Shown piece after piece: positions 37,322 through 46,656 of a stretch of 64,000 nt of DNA. Each line of letters begins with the position of its first letter. The first letter of the stretch is position 1. The DNA is from Candidatus Bathyarchaeota archaeon (GTDB lineage: Archaea; Thermoproteota; Bathyarchaeia; Bathyarchaeales; Bathycorpusculaceae), in contig JAOZHX010000034.1 of NCBI GenBank assembly GCA_026014665.1, positions 62,001-126,000 of the forward strand, written 5' to 3'. The notes beneath the pieces were generated by a model. It made no database searches. It saw only the letters and a program-made list of their open reading frames with translations, and was not told the origin of the DNA. A program made the translations under genes and the position numbers.

Positions 37322-37759
37322 TTAATGGTTAATTTTAATATCCTCATATTAAAGGTATTTAGGTAATTGCGCCATAAAAAAACCTTAAAATTTATGTAGC
37401 ATTTTAAGCCATGACTGTCGGGCAAAACACATCAGGAGGTTAGCCAATTATTTATCGACGTACATTCAAATTTTCAATATTTTATTCAAGCGTTTTCCCA
37501 ACATTTTTCTAAAAAATCCAGTTTTATTTCCTATTCTGTCAAGATCTATTAAATTGTCTTCTAGCCACTCTTTTATCATACTAACTACATGCCAAGTTTT
37601 TCGCCAACATGTTTGGTCCAAGGTTCTATGTTGTTTCCTGTAGAGGATGGGGTTCGTAAGCGACTTGCTTGGTGCCTTTTTGTGGTTGTATGTTGGGAAC
37701 GTAGAGGGGTAGCTGGATTTTTTGGTAGTATTTATGAGCGTTCGGAGTTTTAGGTTGTA
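37322..37759. other. Gene-free stretch in the decayed zone
   Basis: No supported gene. The minus strand at 37466-37579 has a 37-codon frame (MIKEWLEDNLIDLDR...) with no visible RBS. Reverse-strand codons around 37590-37660 read GNNIEPWTKHVGEKLGM before a stop, which looks like the end of a lost gene. AGGAGG at 37435 has no start after it. Confidence 0.3.
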
Positions 37760-37996
37760 TTGTGGGGTGAAGGGTTGGAGGTTGTTGCTGGCAAGAAGGG
37801 GCGGGTTACGATTCCCGCAGGGCTCCGTAAAAAGTTCAAGGTAGAAGAGGGTACACGCTTAGAAGTCGTTGAAACCACAGACGGCATCCTCTTAAAGCCC
37901 AAAAAATCGCTCTGGGACCTGATTGGTTCGGGCACAGGCTGGACCGTAGAAGAGGCAAAGAAGGAACTAGACAAGATGCGTGCCGAGGATGTCTAG
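37760..37996 (+). CDS. AbrB/MazE-type antitoxin-like DNA-binding protein (no toxin gene seen)
   Basis: The 78 residues form a swapped-hairpin AbrB domain, GKKGRVTIPAGLRKKFKVEEGTRLEVVE, with a helical tail (WTVEEAKKELDKMRAEDV) of VapB type. Start TTG at 37760 or the TTG five codons on. A PIN-domain toxin normally follows; here only a 49-codon relic is found. It may be an orphan regulator or the survivor of a toxin-antitoxin pair. Confidence 0.65.
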   Translation: MWGEGLEVVAGKKGRVTIPAGLRKKFKVEEGTRLEVVETTDGILLKPKKSLWDLIGSGTGWTVEEAKKELDKMRAEDV

Positions 37997-38034
37997 TGAG
38001 TCTACGGGCAGAGGATTAAAGAAATTCGTACGGT

Positions 38035-38184
38035 GTGGGTTTAGAGTTGCGGTCTAGGACTGTGAGAAAGTCTTGTAATAGTGATGCGGCTCGGAGGGTG
38101 CTGGAGCGCCTCGATAATCAGCCTGATTTGGGCGCCGTGAACGGTGGGTTGTCAAGGAAGGAAATCTATCGCGGTTTGAGTTAA
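38035..38184 (+). CDS. Small frame, possible antitoxin-like relic
   Basis: A 49-codon frame with GTG start. The end, GGLSRKEIYRGLS, recalls the tail of small antitoxins, and AARRVLERLDNQPD reads as a helix. It is not clearly intact and lies just after the AbrB antitoxin-like gene. Low confidence. Confidence 0.3.
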   Translation: MGLELRSRTVRKSCNSDAARRVLERLDNQPDLGAVNGGLSRKEIYRGLS

Positions 38185-38420
38185 CTTCTTAGGTTCTTTT
38201 GGCTGTTGTCTGCTTTTTATAGGGAGCTAGGGTCTCTGGGAGAGCTGCAGCTTTTGGTTGTCTGATTAGAATATGGCTGATTTTTTCGTGCTTTTTAAGT
38301 GGCAAAATTGCTTATAGGGGGCGGTTGGGTTGTGTGCTGGTGACGGGTGAGAAGTTGCCGAATGGGCCATGCTAGTGCCCGCTTGCATTGCGCTATTCGT
38401 TGCTTGCTTTGAAATCGAGT

Positions 38421-38612
38421 GAATTCAAAAAAAGTTTCAACATTCTTCCACACGCACATGGCGGCGGATTCAACATAGGGGTATGTTGTTCTTGTGGTTG
38501 GAATCACGCACGCCACACCGCGTCAGCAAATGAGACATAACCCGAACCCAAAAAGCATACGCCTTCAATTGCCATCTTGTGGTGTGCCATAAACCACCAC
38601 ACCCACATAAAG
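38421..38612 (-). repeat. Dispersed ~190-bp element, copy E (inverted, near full length)
   Basis: Reading the minus strand from 38612, TTATGTGGGTGTGG...CCACAAGATGG matches copies A and B. The far end with GTGTGGAAGAATGTTG matches copy C. About 27 of the first 35 bases agree with copy A. It is the only copy pointing opposite to the others. Confidence 0.6.
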
Positions 38613-38672
38613 CGTAGAGGTCGGGTGAAGTGTTGAGAAGCTTTTTATTTGCCTCGCAAAACATTATGGCTT

Positions 38673-39398
38673 ATGCCACCTTGCCCCGATTACAAGAAAG
38701 TCGATTTTGTGGTTCCCTCACGCGACGAAGCCAACCCCACTTTGCTTCGCCAAATCCGCGAGATGCCATGTGCGGGGCAAATAATCAACACACACGAAAA
38801 ACCGCTCAGCATAGCCCGCAAAAACGCAGTTTTACAAGCGAAAACTGAATGGGTAGCAATGGTTGACGACGACATGCTTTTACCCAATGATTGGCTGCAG
38901 AAGGTGACCAAAGCCATCGAACCAAAAGTCGGCGCCATCGGCACCGTCGCAGTCCACAAGAACAAGCACGTGGCAGCCTACGAACGCGTAGTGGGCACAG
39001 TCTACAACCTAAGCAAACTAGACACCAACCCCCACATCAACAACATCATAATACGCCGCAAACTCATGGAAAACTACCAGCCTCCCAAACTGTTCTTCGG
39101 TGAAGACCAATACTTCAAACGTTACGTACAAAAAACAGGCTACACTTGGAAAGTTCTCCCCTTCATCGGCGCCACACACCTAGGCACATCAAAAAACTAC
39201 CTCACCATCGGCATCTCCTATCGGCGGTATGGCCATTTTGGACTCTACCAACTCGCACGCAGAATGGCCGCCCGATTCATCTTCACGCCGTTTGCAGCCA
39301 TGGCAAACTTGAGCATCCAAACATTCTGGTACCTAACAAAGCTCAATGTTGAATTCATAGCAGGCTGGACAAAAGAGCTGATAAAAGAAAAAACCTAA
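38673..39398 (+). CDS. Glycosyltransferase family 2 (short form)
   Basis: 241 residues from ATG 38673. The GT-A domain has VDFVVPSRDEANPTLLRQI and the DxD motif AMVDDDMLLPNDWLQKV. The donor-site part is compact compared with standard GT2, and the C-terminus (FIFTPFAAMANLSIQTFWYL) may bind the membrane. A TTG at 38649 could add 8 residues. Not adjacent to the main glycan cluster. Confidence 0.7.
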   Translation: MPPCPDYKKVDFVVPSRDEANPTLLRQIREMPCAGQIINTHEKPLSIARKNAVLQAKTEWVAMVDDDMLLPNDWLQKVTKAIEPKVGAIGTVAVHKNKHVAAYERVVGTVYNLSKLDTNPHINNIIIRRKLMENYQPPKLFFGEDQYFKRYVQKTGYTWKVLPFIGATHLGTSKNYLTIGISYRRYGHFGLYQLARRMAARFIFTPFAAMANLSIQTFWYLTKLNVEFIAGWTKELIKEKT

Positions 39399-39575
39399 AA
39401 ACAACACAAATCACCCCACCGCAATCAATTATTAGCCAGCTATCATCATCTTATAGGGGGGTGAAGGTCACCAAGAGCAAAAAACCTCGGCGCTCAAATG
39501 TTGCTTTATGCGGATTACTGCTTTCAGCAAACTTAAAATAACCAAACCAGAAAAGTCCTAGTCTGAGGAATCTTT

Positions 39576-39902
39576 TTGTCAGATGTTGTTGAAAAAAGCT
39601 TACGGAAAGTAGGCATAACAGTTTCTAAACCCGTCTTAGCTGTGATATGCATAGTCTTTGGAATTTTGCTGATTATTTTTCCGCCACTCGTCGCCTACAT
39701 AATCGGCATATTCCTAGTCATACAGGGCATACTTCTCCTAACAGAATACATGGAAATAAACCGCCAACAACAACCACGCCATCCATACCCCCCCTTCTCC
39801 AGAAACACCGCCTGCGCCACCGCCGACCGAAACCACATAAACACCACACCAAAACGATTTAATAATCAAGCCAATCAAACTCTAGCAACAGAGGAACCCT
39901 AA
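39576..39902 (+). CDS. Small two-helix membrane protein with a probable tail frameshift
   Basis: 108 residues from TTG. After a soluble N-terminus come two transmembrane helices (VLAVICIVFGILLIIFPPLV and YIIGIFLVIQGILLL), as in DUF308/HdeD-like proteins. After EYMEINRQQQP the frame turns unnatural (RNTACATADRN). Removing one C from the C7 run at 39788-39794 would restore a Pro/Thr-rich ending (SPETPPAPPPTETT) and a stop at 39840. Confidence 0.6.
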   Translation: MSDVVEKSLRKVGITVSKPVLAVICIVFGILLIIFPPLVAYIIGIFLVIQGILLLTEYMEINRQQQPRHPYPPFSRNTACATADRNHINTTPKRFNNQANQTLATEEP

Positions 39903-40946
39903 TTGTCCCTGAATGAAAACCTAGAGAAACTATCAAACACATGCGGAGTAACGGGCAGAGAAAACGACGTCCGAGACCTAATTACCCAAATGATCAAACC
40001 ATACGCTGACGAAATCCAAATCGACAAACTAGAAAACTTAATAGCCATCAAAACCGGCAAACCCCAAGCACCAAAAATAATGCTTAGCGCCCACATGGAC
40101 GAAGTCGGATTAATGGTCAAAACCATAACAAAAGAAGGCTTCATACAATTTACAAAAATGGGCGGCATAGACGACCGCATCCTCCAAGCCCAAAAAGTAG
40201 CAATATTCACCAAAAAAGGAACCTGCCAAGGAATCATCGGCGCCAAACCGCCCCACCTCCAAAAAGAGGAAGAACGCAAAAAAATCATGAACTACGACGA
40301 ACTTTTCATCGACATAGGGGCTGAAAACAGAGAAGAAGCGCTGAACATGGGTGTGGCAACAGGCGATTCCATATCATTCGACGTTAAATACGCCAGCATA
40401 GGCAAGGACATCGCAATAGGAAAAGCCTTCGATGACCGCGCAGGCTGCCTAGTCATGATAGAAACCCTGAAGCAACTCCAAACAACCGACTGCACCGTTT
40501 GCGCGGTTGGCACGGTTCAGGAAGAAGTCGGATTACGGGGAGCGGCAACCGCTGCATTCGGCGTCAACCCGGACCTTGCGTTGGCATTAGATGTAACTGT
40601 GGCAGGGGATGTTCCTGGCATAAGAGAGTTTGACACAACCGTGAAGATGGGCAATGGACCTTCATTACCCGTCAGCGACTCAGGGTTAATTACGCACCCA
40701 AAAATCCTTCGTTGGCTCATAGACACCGCCACTGAGCAAAAAATTCCTATCCAGATAGAATCTGGTTTGCCTGGCAGCACTGACGCAGCCCGAATATCGT
40801 TAACTCGCCAAGGTATTCCAAGCGGAACTATCGCTGTTCCAACACGCTACATTCACAGTCCGGTTGGGATGCTCAGCTTAAAGGACATAGAGAACGCCGC
40901 AAAACTCACCGTAGCTGCAATACAGAAAGCCACAAAATACTTCTAA
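39903..40946 (+). CDS. M42-family aminopeptidase
   Basis: The 347-residue protein has the metal-site blocks of M42/FrvX aminopeptidases: LSAHMDEVGLMV, KAFDDRAGCLVMIE, GTVQEEVGLRGA with catalytic Glu, ALALDVTVAGD, and HSPVGMLSLKDIE. It forms dodecameric peptidases that degrade short peptides in the cytosol. The TTG start follows the previous frame with no gap. Confidence 0.9.
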   Translation: MSLNENLEKLSNTCGVTGRENDVRDLITQMIKPYADEIQIDKLENLIAIKTGKPQAPKIMLSAHMDEVGLMVKTITKEGFIQFTKMGGIDDRILQAQKVAIFTKKGTCQGIIGAKPPHLQKEEERKKIMNYDELFIDIGAENREEALNMGVATGDSISFDVKYASIGKDIAIGKAFDDRAGCLVMIETLKQLQTTDCTVCAVGTVQEEVGLRGAATAAFGVNPDLALALDVTVAGDVPGIREFDTTVKMGNGPSLPVSDSGLITHPKILRWLIDTATEQKIPIQIESGLPGSTDAARISLTRQGIPSGTIAVPTRYIHSPVGMLSLKDIENAAKLTVAAIQKATKYF

Positions 40947-41013
40947 TCCTTCCTTAGACTGGGGAATTCCTTTTTAACTTACCTAAACTTTTTAATTTTG
41001 TGGTCTTGGGCTT

Positions 41014-41463
41014 ATGAGCAAAACTGAAAAGTTTGCAGGGAAATTTGAGTTTTTGGAGCACACCGCCGATGTTTACATTCGAGCTCATGGCAGGACCATG
41101 GCGGAAGCTTATGAAAACGCTGCATTAGCGATGTTTGAAACGATGACTGACAGCGATAAAATCGCTCAAACCAAAGAGGAAACAGTTGAGGCGGAAGCCG
41201 AAGATCAGTACGCACTGCTCTACAATTGGCTTGAGACTCTTTTGGTGAAGTTTGAGACCGAAAACATGCTGTACTCTAAGTTCCAGATAACTGATTGGAA
41301 AGAGACATCGGAAGCCTTCCAGATTAAAGCTAAAATCTGGGGAGAACCATTCGACCCCAAGAAGCATCCACAAAAAGTTGCAGTCAAGGCAGTTACTTAT
41401 CATCGTATGGTGATTATACAAGAAGTGGATCGAGTGGTTTTGGAGTTTATTTTGGATATCTAG
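41014..41463 (+). CDS. Archease
   Basis: The 149 residues match archease: KFEFLEHTADVYIRAHGRTMAEAYENAALAMFE with the metal-binding Asp, plus ALLYNWLETLLVKFE and the VKAVTYHRM block. Archease activates the RtcB RNA ligase in tRNA splicing; rtcB is not here. Its stop overlaps the convergent adenylate-kinase gene by 4 bp. Confidence 0.93.
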   Translation: MSKTEKFAGKFEFLEHTADVYIRAHGRTMAEAYENAALAMFETMTDSDKIAQTKEETVEAEAEDQYALLYNWLETLLVKFETENMLYSKFQITDWKETSEAFQIKAKIWGEPFDPKKHPQKVAVKAVTYHRMVIIQEVDRVVLEFILDI

Positions 41464-42113
41464 ATTAGTTTAGCCTTTTTGAGTTCACTCATCATTTGTT
41501 CAACTACAGTATCTGGGGGCGTCTCCAAAGACGTGGCTCTAAAAGTGATGATTGGTATGTTTTTCTGTTTGAAATGCTCAAGGATTGGCATGGTTTGGTC
41601 TTTGTAGACCTGTAACCGTTTCTTTATAACCTCCGGAGTGTCGTCTGACCTTTGGTAGAGTTCTCCACCGCATTTGTCGCAGATCCCTTCTACTTTAGGC
41701 TTTAAGAAGCGGATGTTGAAGATGGTTCCGCAGTTTTTGCATATCCTTCGTGTGGAAGAGCGCTCGATAATTATCCAATCTGGAACGTCTAACAAGAGTA
41801 TAACGTCAATGGGTGTTATGGTTTCTAGAATTTTGGCTTGCTCGAGGGTACGAGGGTACCCGTCCATTATGAAGCCACGGTCGGCAGGAAGTTCGGCTAA
41901 GCGATTTTTTAAGGTTTGCACCACGATGTCGTCGGGAACAAGCATGCCTTTTTCTACGTAACCTTTTACTTTCCTGCCTAGGTCTGTGTTTTGTTTAAGT
42001 ATCTCGCGGAAAATGTCACCCATGACGATGACGTTTATGTTGAGTTTTGCTTGAAGTCTTGACGCGTAAGTTCCTTTTCCGGAGCCTGGTGCACCGAAAA
42101 TGATTGCCTTCAT
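41460..42113 (-). CDS. adk: Adenylate kinase with zinc LID
   Basis: The 217-residue protein has the P-loop FGAPGSGKGTYASRL, the NMP-site GDIFREIL, MDGYPRTLEQAKIL, and a four-Cys zinc LID (CKNCGTIF...CDKCGG). It is the bacterial-type Adk rather than the common archaeal ADK fold. It interconverts AMP, ADP and ATP. Confidence 0.92.
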   Translation of the reverse strand: MKAIIFGAPGSGKGTYASRLQAKLNINVIVMGDIFREILKQNTDLGRKVKGYVEKGMLVPDDIVVQTLKNRLAELPADRGFIMDGYPRTLEQAKILETITPIDVILLLDVPDWIIIERSSTRRICKNCGTIFNIRFLKPKVEGICDKCGGELYQRSDDTPEVIKKRLQVYKDQTMPILEHFKQKNIPIITFRATSLETPPDTVVEQMMSELKKAKLI

Positions 42114-42379
42114 ACTTGCTTCCTCAAGTTGCCTCTTGCATAGAAATTAGAATTCATAATTAAGGTTTATGTGTGTCGAATGAACGGAGAAACGTGTTTT
42201 GAAAGAAATTTAGTGAGGTAGCTTCCAAAGCTTATTGGGTAACGTGTTTTGTATGTTTATCTTGGTTGCTGGCTTGTTGTGCAATTGTATAAACGGATGA
42301 AAAATGCACATGGCTAAGGCAGCTGCACTTTTTCTATGTTCAATGGGTTGGCATGCCGTGTGCGGCGACGCTTTTTTTC

Positions 42380-42573
42380 TTTGTGTGAGTGTTCAGAGTT
42401 TTAGGGTTCCACATGGCTGTTTGAGGAAAGCGTTGCGTTTTGTGGGTGCAACGTTTTTTGGCTTCTGTTGGGGTGTGGAAACTGCTTTTCTTTCCACACG
42501 CAGTCCATGGTTCTATATTAGTGGATCACGTGTGTGGGTGTGGAAGCATGTATCGACTGGTTTTTTCTCCACA
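42380..42573 (+). repeat. Dispersed ~190-bp element, copy C (near full length)
   Basis: It aligns with copy B from TTGTGTGAGTG to TTTTTTCTCCACA. The middle holds a perfect 9-bp hairpin: GTGTGGAAA, then 9 bases, then TTTCCACAC. The right end has GTGTGGGTGTGGAAGCATGT, seen with changes in B, D and E. Confidence 0.65.
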
Positions 42574-42737
42574 GATGCCTTGAACAGAATGGATAAACAA
42601 TCAAAGACGGGGATATTAAGTTCGCAGCCTATGGAAAACCAGCTGCAAAAATTTGGTTCTTGTTAAATGGGGGCTGGATGGATTTTAATTGGTTTTTGTT
42701 GTCAAGTTTCCTGCTGCAGTAATTATAAAAAAGCTTG

Positions 42738-42848
42738 TTAATCTTCGATGTTCAGTAAGAACTCTATTATCTTGGCTAGCTGCTCGGCGGTTGCTGTGTC
42801 GAGGCTGTGTTCTTCCTCTATGTTTATGAGCGTGATATCGGTTCCCAT
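42738..42848 (-). CDS. Possible 36-residue protein
   Basis: ATG at 42848. The peptide starts MGTDITLINIEEEHSLDTAT and ends IIEFLLNIED: acidic, one strand and one helix. No strong RBS. It could be a genuine small protein. Confidence 0.3.
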   Translation of the reverse strand: MGTDITLINIEEEHSLDTATAEQLAKIIEFLLNIED

Positions 42849-43076
42849 GATTCAACCTATTGACTGCTTTTATTATAACGGTTATGTTGACTTGTACTTC
42901 GAAGTTCGAAGTGTTAGGCATGGGGGCAGTTCATGTTTTTAGCTTTTTATGTCAACTTAGCGGAAAAAGCCAAAGTACAATACGTAGAAAGTTTATGGCA
43001 ACTATGTTGAATGCATGAAAAACCCGCACGTCCAAGCAAAAGTTATATGGCATAACCGATGATTAATTCATCTATG

Positions 43077-43349
43077 TCAACCAAGGTTCATTGTGCCCAC
43101 ATACTGGTTAAAACGGAAACAGAAGCAAAAAATGTGAAAGCTCGACTCGATAGAGGGGAAAAATTCGGCGCGGTAGCCCAACAAGTATCTCTTTGTCCAT
43201 CAGGGAAGAAAGGGGGAGACCTTGGCACTTTTACGAGGGGCAAAATGGTTAAGGAGTTTGAAAAAGTCGCATTTGAGTTGTGTAAGGGGCAGGTTTCTGG
43301 TCCAGTTAAGACTCAGTTTGGGTATCATATAATCAAGCGATTAGAATAA
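43077..43349 (+). CDS. Parvulin-type peptidyl-prolyl isomerase
   Basis: This 90-residue protein is a single rotamase domain with no signal: KVHCAHILVKTETEAKNV, SLCPSGKKGGDLGTFTRGKMVKEFEKVAF, GPVKTQFGYHIIKRLE. It is a cytosolic single-domain parvulin. A start six codons earlier (43059) is also possible. Confidence 0.9.
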   Translation, partial: STKVHCAHILVKTETEAKNVKARLDRGEKFGAVAQQVSLCPSGKKGGDLGTFTRGKMVKEFEKVAFELCKGQVSGPVKTQFGYHIIKRLE

Positions 43350-43414
43350 GAGCCCCATTTTTTATTTTGTTTGGGAGCTGGATGTTTCCACGCTTTGCGA
43401 TTTGTTATTTGAAA

Positions 43415-43446
43415 AGATATATCTAAATCAGATATGTTTATATCTG
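43415..43446 (+). promoter_or_regulatory. Palindromic operator/TATA region upstream of the copper ATPase
   Basis: AGATATATCT (43415-43424) is a perfect palindrome. CAGATAT-GTTT-ATATCTG (43429-43446) is a perfect 7-bp inverted repeat. They lie 46 bp before the ATG and overlap the likely TATA box, so a repressor or metal sensor may bind here. No such regulator is adjacent. Confidence 0.5.
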
Positions 43447-43491
43447 TCGTAGACAAAAACTACATTAAACAATCTAACAGAAGGATAATTT

Positions 43492-45603
43492 ATGGTAAAA
43501 GCAAGAGATCCCGTCTGCGGCATGGACGTTGACACGGAAACCGCCTTGAGCGCCAAGATAGGCGACCGCACCTACTACTTCTGCAGCCAATCCTGCCTCG
43601 ACGTCTACACTGCTCCTGAACGCGAACTCAAAACCATGAAACGCCGAGTAGCTCTAACTTTGCTTGGGGCAGTTGCAGCAGCAGGTTTGCGTGTCGCGTT
43701 TATCTTCGGTTTGATGGGTGGCATAATGGCGCTTCAACTTGTCGGCGGCTTATCCGTCTACAATCTCGCCATATTTATCGTTTCTACCCCTGTGGTGTGG
43801 GTTGCAGGCTTCCGGATTTACAAGGGTGCATATCTCTCCTTAAGAAACCGCAACATAAACATGGATGTGCTCGTAACAGTTGGTGTTCTTGCAGGCTGGT
43901 TTTATGGTGCCGTAAACGCCTTCTTTCCTGCGCTCACTCAAGGTGAAGGGTACTTAGAAGTGGCCATAGGCATCTTGGCTTTCGTTTTGTTGGGCAAATA
44001 TATCGAAGAGTTGATTCGCAGACGCTCAGCCGCTTCTATACGAAAACTCCTCGAATTGCAGCCGACCATGGCACGGGTCATAAAAGATGGTAAAGAGGTT
44101 GATGTCCCAATCGAAGAAGTGCAAACTGGCGATGTCATTATAATTAAGCCTGGAGAAAAAATACCCATCGATGGCAAAGTTATCTCAGGATACTCTTCTG
44201 TGGATGAGAAATTGCTAACAGGCGAGAGCATTCCGGTCGAGAAGAGGGAGGGCAGCGAAGTCATCGGCGCTACCATAAACAAAACTGGACTCTTAACGAT
44301 TGAAGCCACTAGAGTGGGCGACGACACCGCTCTCTCGCAAATCATTCACATGGTCGAAGAAGCTCAAGCTTCAAGCGCGCCGGTGCAAAAATTCGCTGAC
44401 CGCGTAACCGCATACTTTGTTCCCATGATATTCACAGTTGCAGCTATCTCATTCACTTACTGGTATGTTACCGACACTTTCACGAGGGCATTCCTCATAC
44501 TGCTAGCTGTGCTGCTAATCGCTTGCCCATGTGCTTTAGGCATCGCTACTCCGACAGCAATCCTGGCTGGTGTCGGAAAAGGCGCTGAATACGGCATACT
44601 TTTACGTAGCGGAGAATACGTTGAAAAGGCAAGAAAACTCAGCATGGTCGTCTTTGATAAGACGGGCACACTCACAAAAGGGGAACCTAGTGTAACGGAC
44701 GTAAAATCCTTCAACCACTTTACGTCGACAGAGGTGTTACAGTTTGCAGCTTCCGCAGAAAAAGGTTCCGAGCACCCGCTGGCAGATGCCATTGTGAAAA
44801 AAGCCGAAAATGACAATGTTGAACTGCAATCAGTTAACAGTTTTGAAGCTTTGCCAGGTAGAGGCATCCAATGCATAATAGGAGACAAGAAGGTGATGCT
44901 GGGTAATCGTAAACTGTTGGAGGAGCAAGGGATATCAGCATCCGACATAGAACCCGACATTGCAAAGTTGGAGAGTCAAGGTAAAACCGTCATGATACTT
45001 ACAGTTGAAGGCAAAGTTGCGGGTGTCGTAGCTGCCATGGATACGCCCAAAGAAAGCGCTGCCCCAGCCATAGCACAGTTACGCAGAATGAAGTTAGACG
45101 TGGCAATGTTGACTGGCGACAATGAACGAACAGCAAACGCCATTGCAGAGCAGTTGGGAATCACCAGAGTCATCGCCAACGTGTTGCCTTGGCAGAAGGC
45201 CGACGCCATCAAAAGGTTGCAGGCTGAAGGCAAGGTTGTTGCGATGGTGGGAGACGGCATAAACGATGCGCCAGCGTTAGCACAAGCGGATATTGGCATA
45301 GCAATAGGCAGCGGAACTGATATAGCGAAAGAGACAGGCGGAATTGTGTTAATCAAAGATGACTTGCGAGACGTTGCGTTAGGCATTGAGCTCAGCAAGA
45401 AGACTATGAATAAGATTAACAGCAACTTAGTTTGGGCTTTCATGTATAATGTGATCATGATTCCCGTAGCAGCTCTTGGATTGCTGGGTCCTCAGGGACC
45501 AATGTATGCGGCGGCAGCGATGGCGGTCAGCAGCTTAACGGTTGTAGGCAATTCTGCGACCCTGAAGTTGGCTAAGTTTAAGTTCGACAAAATCAAACAA
45601 TAA
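43492..45603 (+). CDS. copA: Copper-exporting P1B-type ATPase with N-terminal YHS domain
   Basis: The 703 residues comprise an N-terminal YHS metal-binding domain ([31 protein letters not shown]), eight predicted membrane helices, the CPC ion site [13 protein letters not shown], phosphorylation motif [16 protein letters not shown]-type HPLADAI, and [16 protein letters not shown]. It exports Cu(I) with ATP. It uses YHS instead of the common HMA domain. The following YHS gene suggests a matched metal donor. Confidence 0.92.
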   Translation: MVKARDPVCGMDVDTETALSAKIGDRTYYFCSQSCLDVYTAPERELKTMKRRVALTLLGAVAAAGLRVAFIFGLMGGIMALQLVGGLSVYNLAIFIVSTPVVWVAGFRIYKGAYLSLRNRNINMDVLVTVGVLAGWFYGAVNAFFPALTQGEGYLEVAIGILAFVLLGKYIEELIRRRSAASIRKLLELQPTMARVIKDGKEVDVPIEEVQTGDVIIIKPGEKIPIDGKVISGYSSVDEKLLTGESIPVEKREGSEVIGATINKTGLLTIEATRVGDDTALSQIIHMVEEAQASSAPVQKFADRVTAYFVPMIFTVAAISFTYWYVTDTFTRAFLILLAVLLIACPCALGIATPTAILAGVGKGAEYGILLRSGEYVEKARKLSMVVFDKTGTLTKGEPSVTDVKSFNHFTSTEVLQFAASAEKGSEHPLADAIVKKAENDNVELQSVNSFEALPGRGIQCIIGDKKVMLGNRKLLEEQGISASDIEPDIAKLESQGKTVMILTVEGKVAGVVAAMDTPKESAAPAIAQLRRMKLDVAMLTGDNERTANAIAEQLGITRVIANVLPWQKADAIKRLQAEGKVVAMVGDGINDAPALAQADIGIAIGSGTDIAKETGGIVLIKDDLRDVALGIELSKKTMNKINSNLVWAFMYNVIMIPVAALGLLGPQGPMYAAAAMAVSSLTVVGNSATLKLAKFKFDKIKQ

Positions 45604-45628
45604 ACGATATGTTGCGAGGTGAAACAAT

Positions 45629-45811
45629 ATGGCTAAAGACCCAGTTTGCGGAATGATGGTTGACGAGAAAAAAGCAAAGTTCACATCAGAATATAACGGC
45701 AAAACCTTCTACTTCTGTGCTGCCTCATGCAAGGCGACCTTCGACAAGAACCCAGCGAAATACGCCAGCGGCGCTTCACCAGGACACAGTTGCTGTTGCG
45801 GACACTGCTAG
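45629..45811 (+). CDS. YHS-domain small metal-binding protein with Cys-rich tail
   Basis: The 60 residues MAKDPVCGMMVDEKKAKFTS, YFCAASCKATF are a YHS domain closely related to the one on the ATPase, followed by a tail with CCCGHC. It starts 25 bp after copA and is likely to ferry copper to the pump. Confidence 0.8.
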   Translation: MAKDPVCGMMVDEKKAKFTSEYNGKTFYFCAASCKATFDKNPAKYASGASPGHSCCCGHC

Positions 45812-45861
45812 ACAGCATTGCTTTTGCTTTTTTCTTTAAGCCTCTTTCTTTATTTTATCGT

Positions 45862-46548
45862 TTACTGAAGCGTGCCCAAAACCACGTGTTCGGCGAACAA
45901 ATCTTCGTTGAATTCACCCACAAACTCAACTTTTTCGTTAATCACAACTTTGGGAACCCCGACCACGTTGTATTTTAGGGCTAAATCGGGAAATTCGCTG
46001 CTTTCTATTACATCAGCTGTAATGAAGTTGCTTTCGATGGCTAATTTATGAGCGATAGCGGCAGCAACCGGACAGTGGGGACACGTCAACGTGACAAAGA
46101 CTTTGATGTTTACAGGGGATTTAACGTCTGTCAGAATTTGTTTAGTCTTTTCGGAAAGATCCGTGGTACCCCTTGAAACATTAACAACTGCTTCAATAAG
46201 GGTTTGAAGCTCATAGCCATACGGGATACCGTAGATTCTAACACCATAATCTTTTTTGCCAACTATGGCTAACGCAGGAATCTTATCGATGCCAAGCTCC
46301 TTAGCTTTGGCGCCATCAGCCATAAAATCATAAACCTTAACCGTTATTTTGTCGCTTACAGTCGCTAACTCTTGAACTAGTATTCTTGTGTCGCTACAGA
46401 ATCTACATTCAATTTCCTGAGTGAACATTATGATTTTGACTGGGTCAACTAGTTTTTCTTCAAAGAGGCTTTTTAGTAGTTCTTTTTTGTCATCGGGAAG
46501 TAGACTCAAATTCTCGCGCTCCAAAAGTATGCCGAATTGGCAATACAC
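45862..46548 (-). CDS. Protein disulfide oxidoreductase (two thioredoxin folds)
   Basis: 228 residues with two thioredoxin-like units: CRFC in QEIECRFCSD and CPHC in LTCPHCPVAAA, with VPKVVINEKVEFVG near the end as the cis-Pro region. This is the archaeal PDO architecture, used for thiol-disulfide exchange. ATG 46548 or a TTG eight codons on. Confidence 0.85.
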   Translation of the reverse strand: MYCQFGILLERENLSLLPDDKKELLKSLFEEKLVDPVKIIMFTQEIECRFCSDTRILVQELATVSDKITVKVYDFMADGAKAKELGIDKIPALAIVGKKDYGVRIYGIPYGYELQTLIEAVVNVSRGTTDLSEKTKQILTDVKSPVNIKVFVTLTCPHCPVAAAIAHKLAIESNFITADVIESSEFPDLALKYNVVGVPKVVINEKVEFVGEFNEDLFAEHVVLGTLQ

Positions 46549-46656
46549 CTAAAACTTAGTTGTATCTTCCATATAACTATAGAGCCAATTAACGAAACCG
46601 ATATAAGCGTTCCCGCGTGAATTTGCTTAACAACAAGTTTTTGGAGTAAAAACCAA

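Larger units (their letters stand above)
37997..38672. other. Gene-poor stretch with one small frame and repeat copy E
   Basis: It holds the small frame 38035-38184 and the inverted repeat copy E (38421-38612). Otherwise I see no gene, only T-rich tracts near 38280. Confidence 0.4.
42114..43076. other. Gene-poor stretch with repeat copy C and one tiny frame
   Basis: Apart from the repeat copy C and the 36-codon frame at 42738, nothing coding is convincing. An open frame of ~120 codons (42304-42666) covers the repeat but has a biased, Cys/Phe/Trp-rich composition unlike a real protein and is broken in other copies. Confidence 0.45.

Noticed and set aside
37441-37620. Minus-strand 37-codon frame
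   Set aside because: There is no RBS and no recognisable pattern, so it is noted only in the region description.
42304-42666. 120-codon open frame over repeat copy C
   Set aside because: Other copies of the repeat carry stops in the matching frame, and the composition is unlike a protein.
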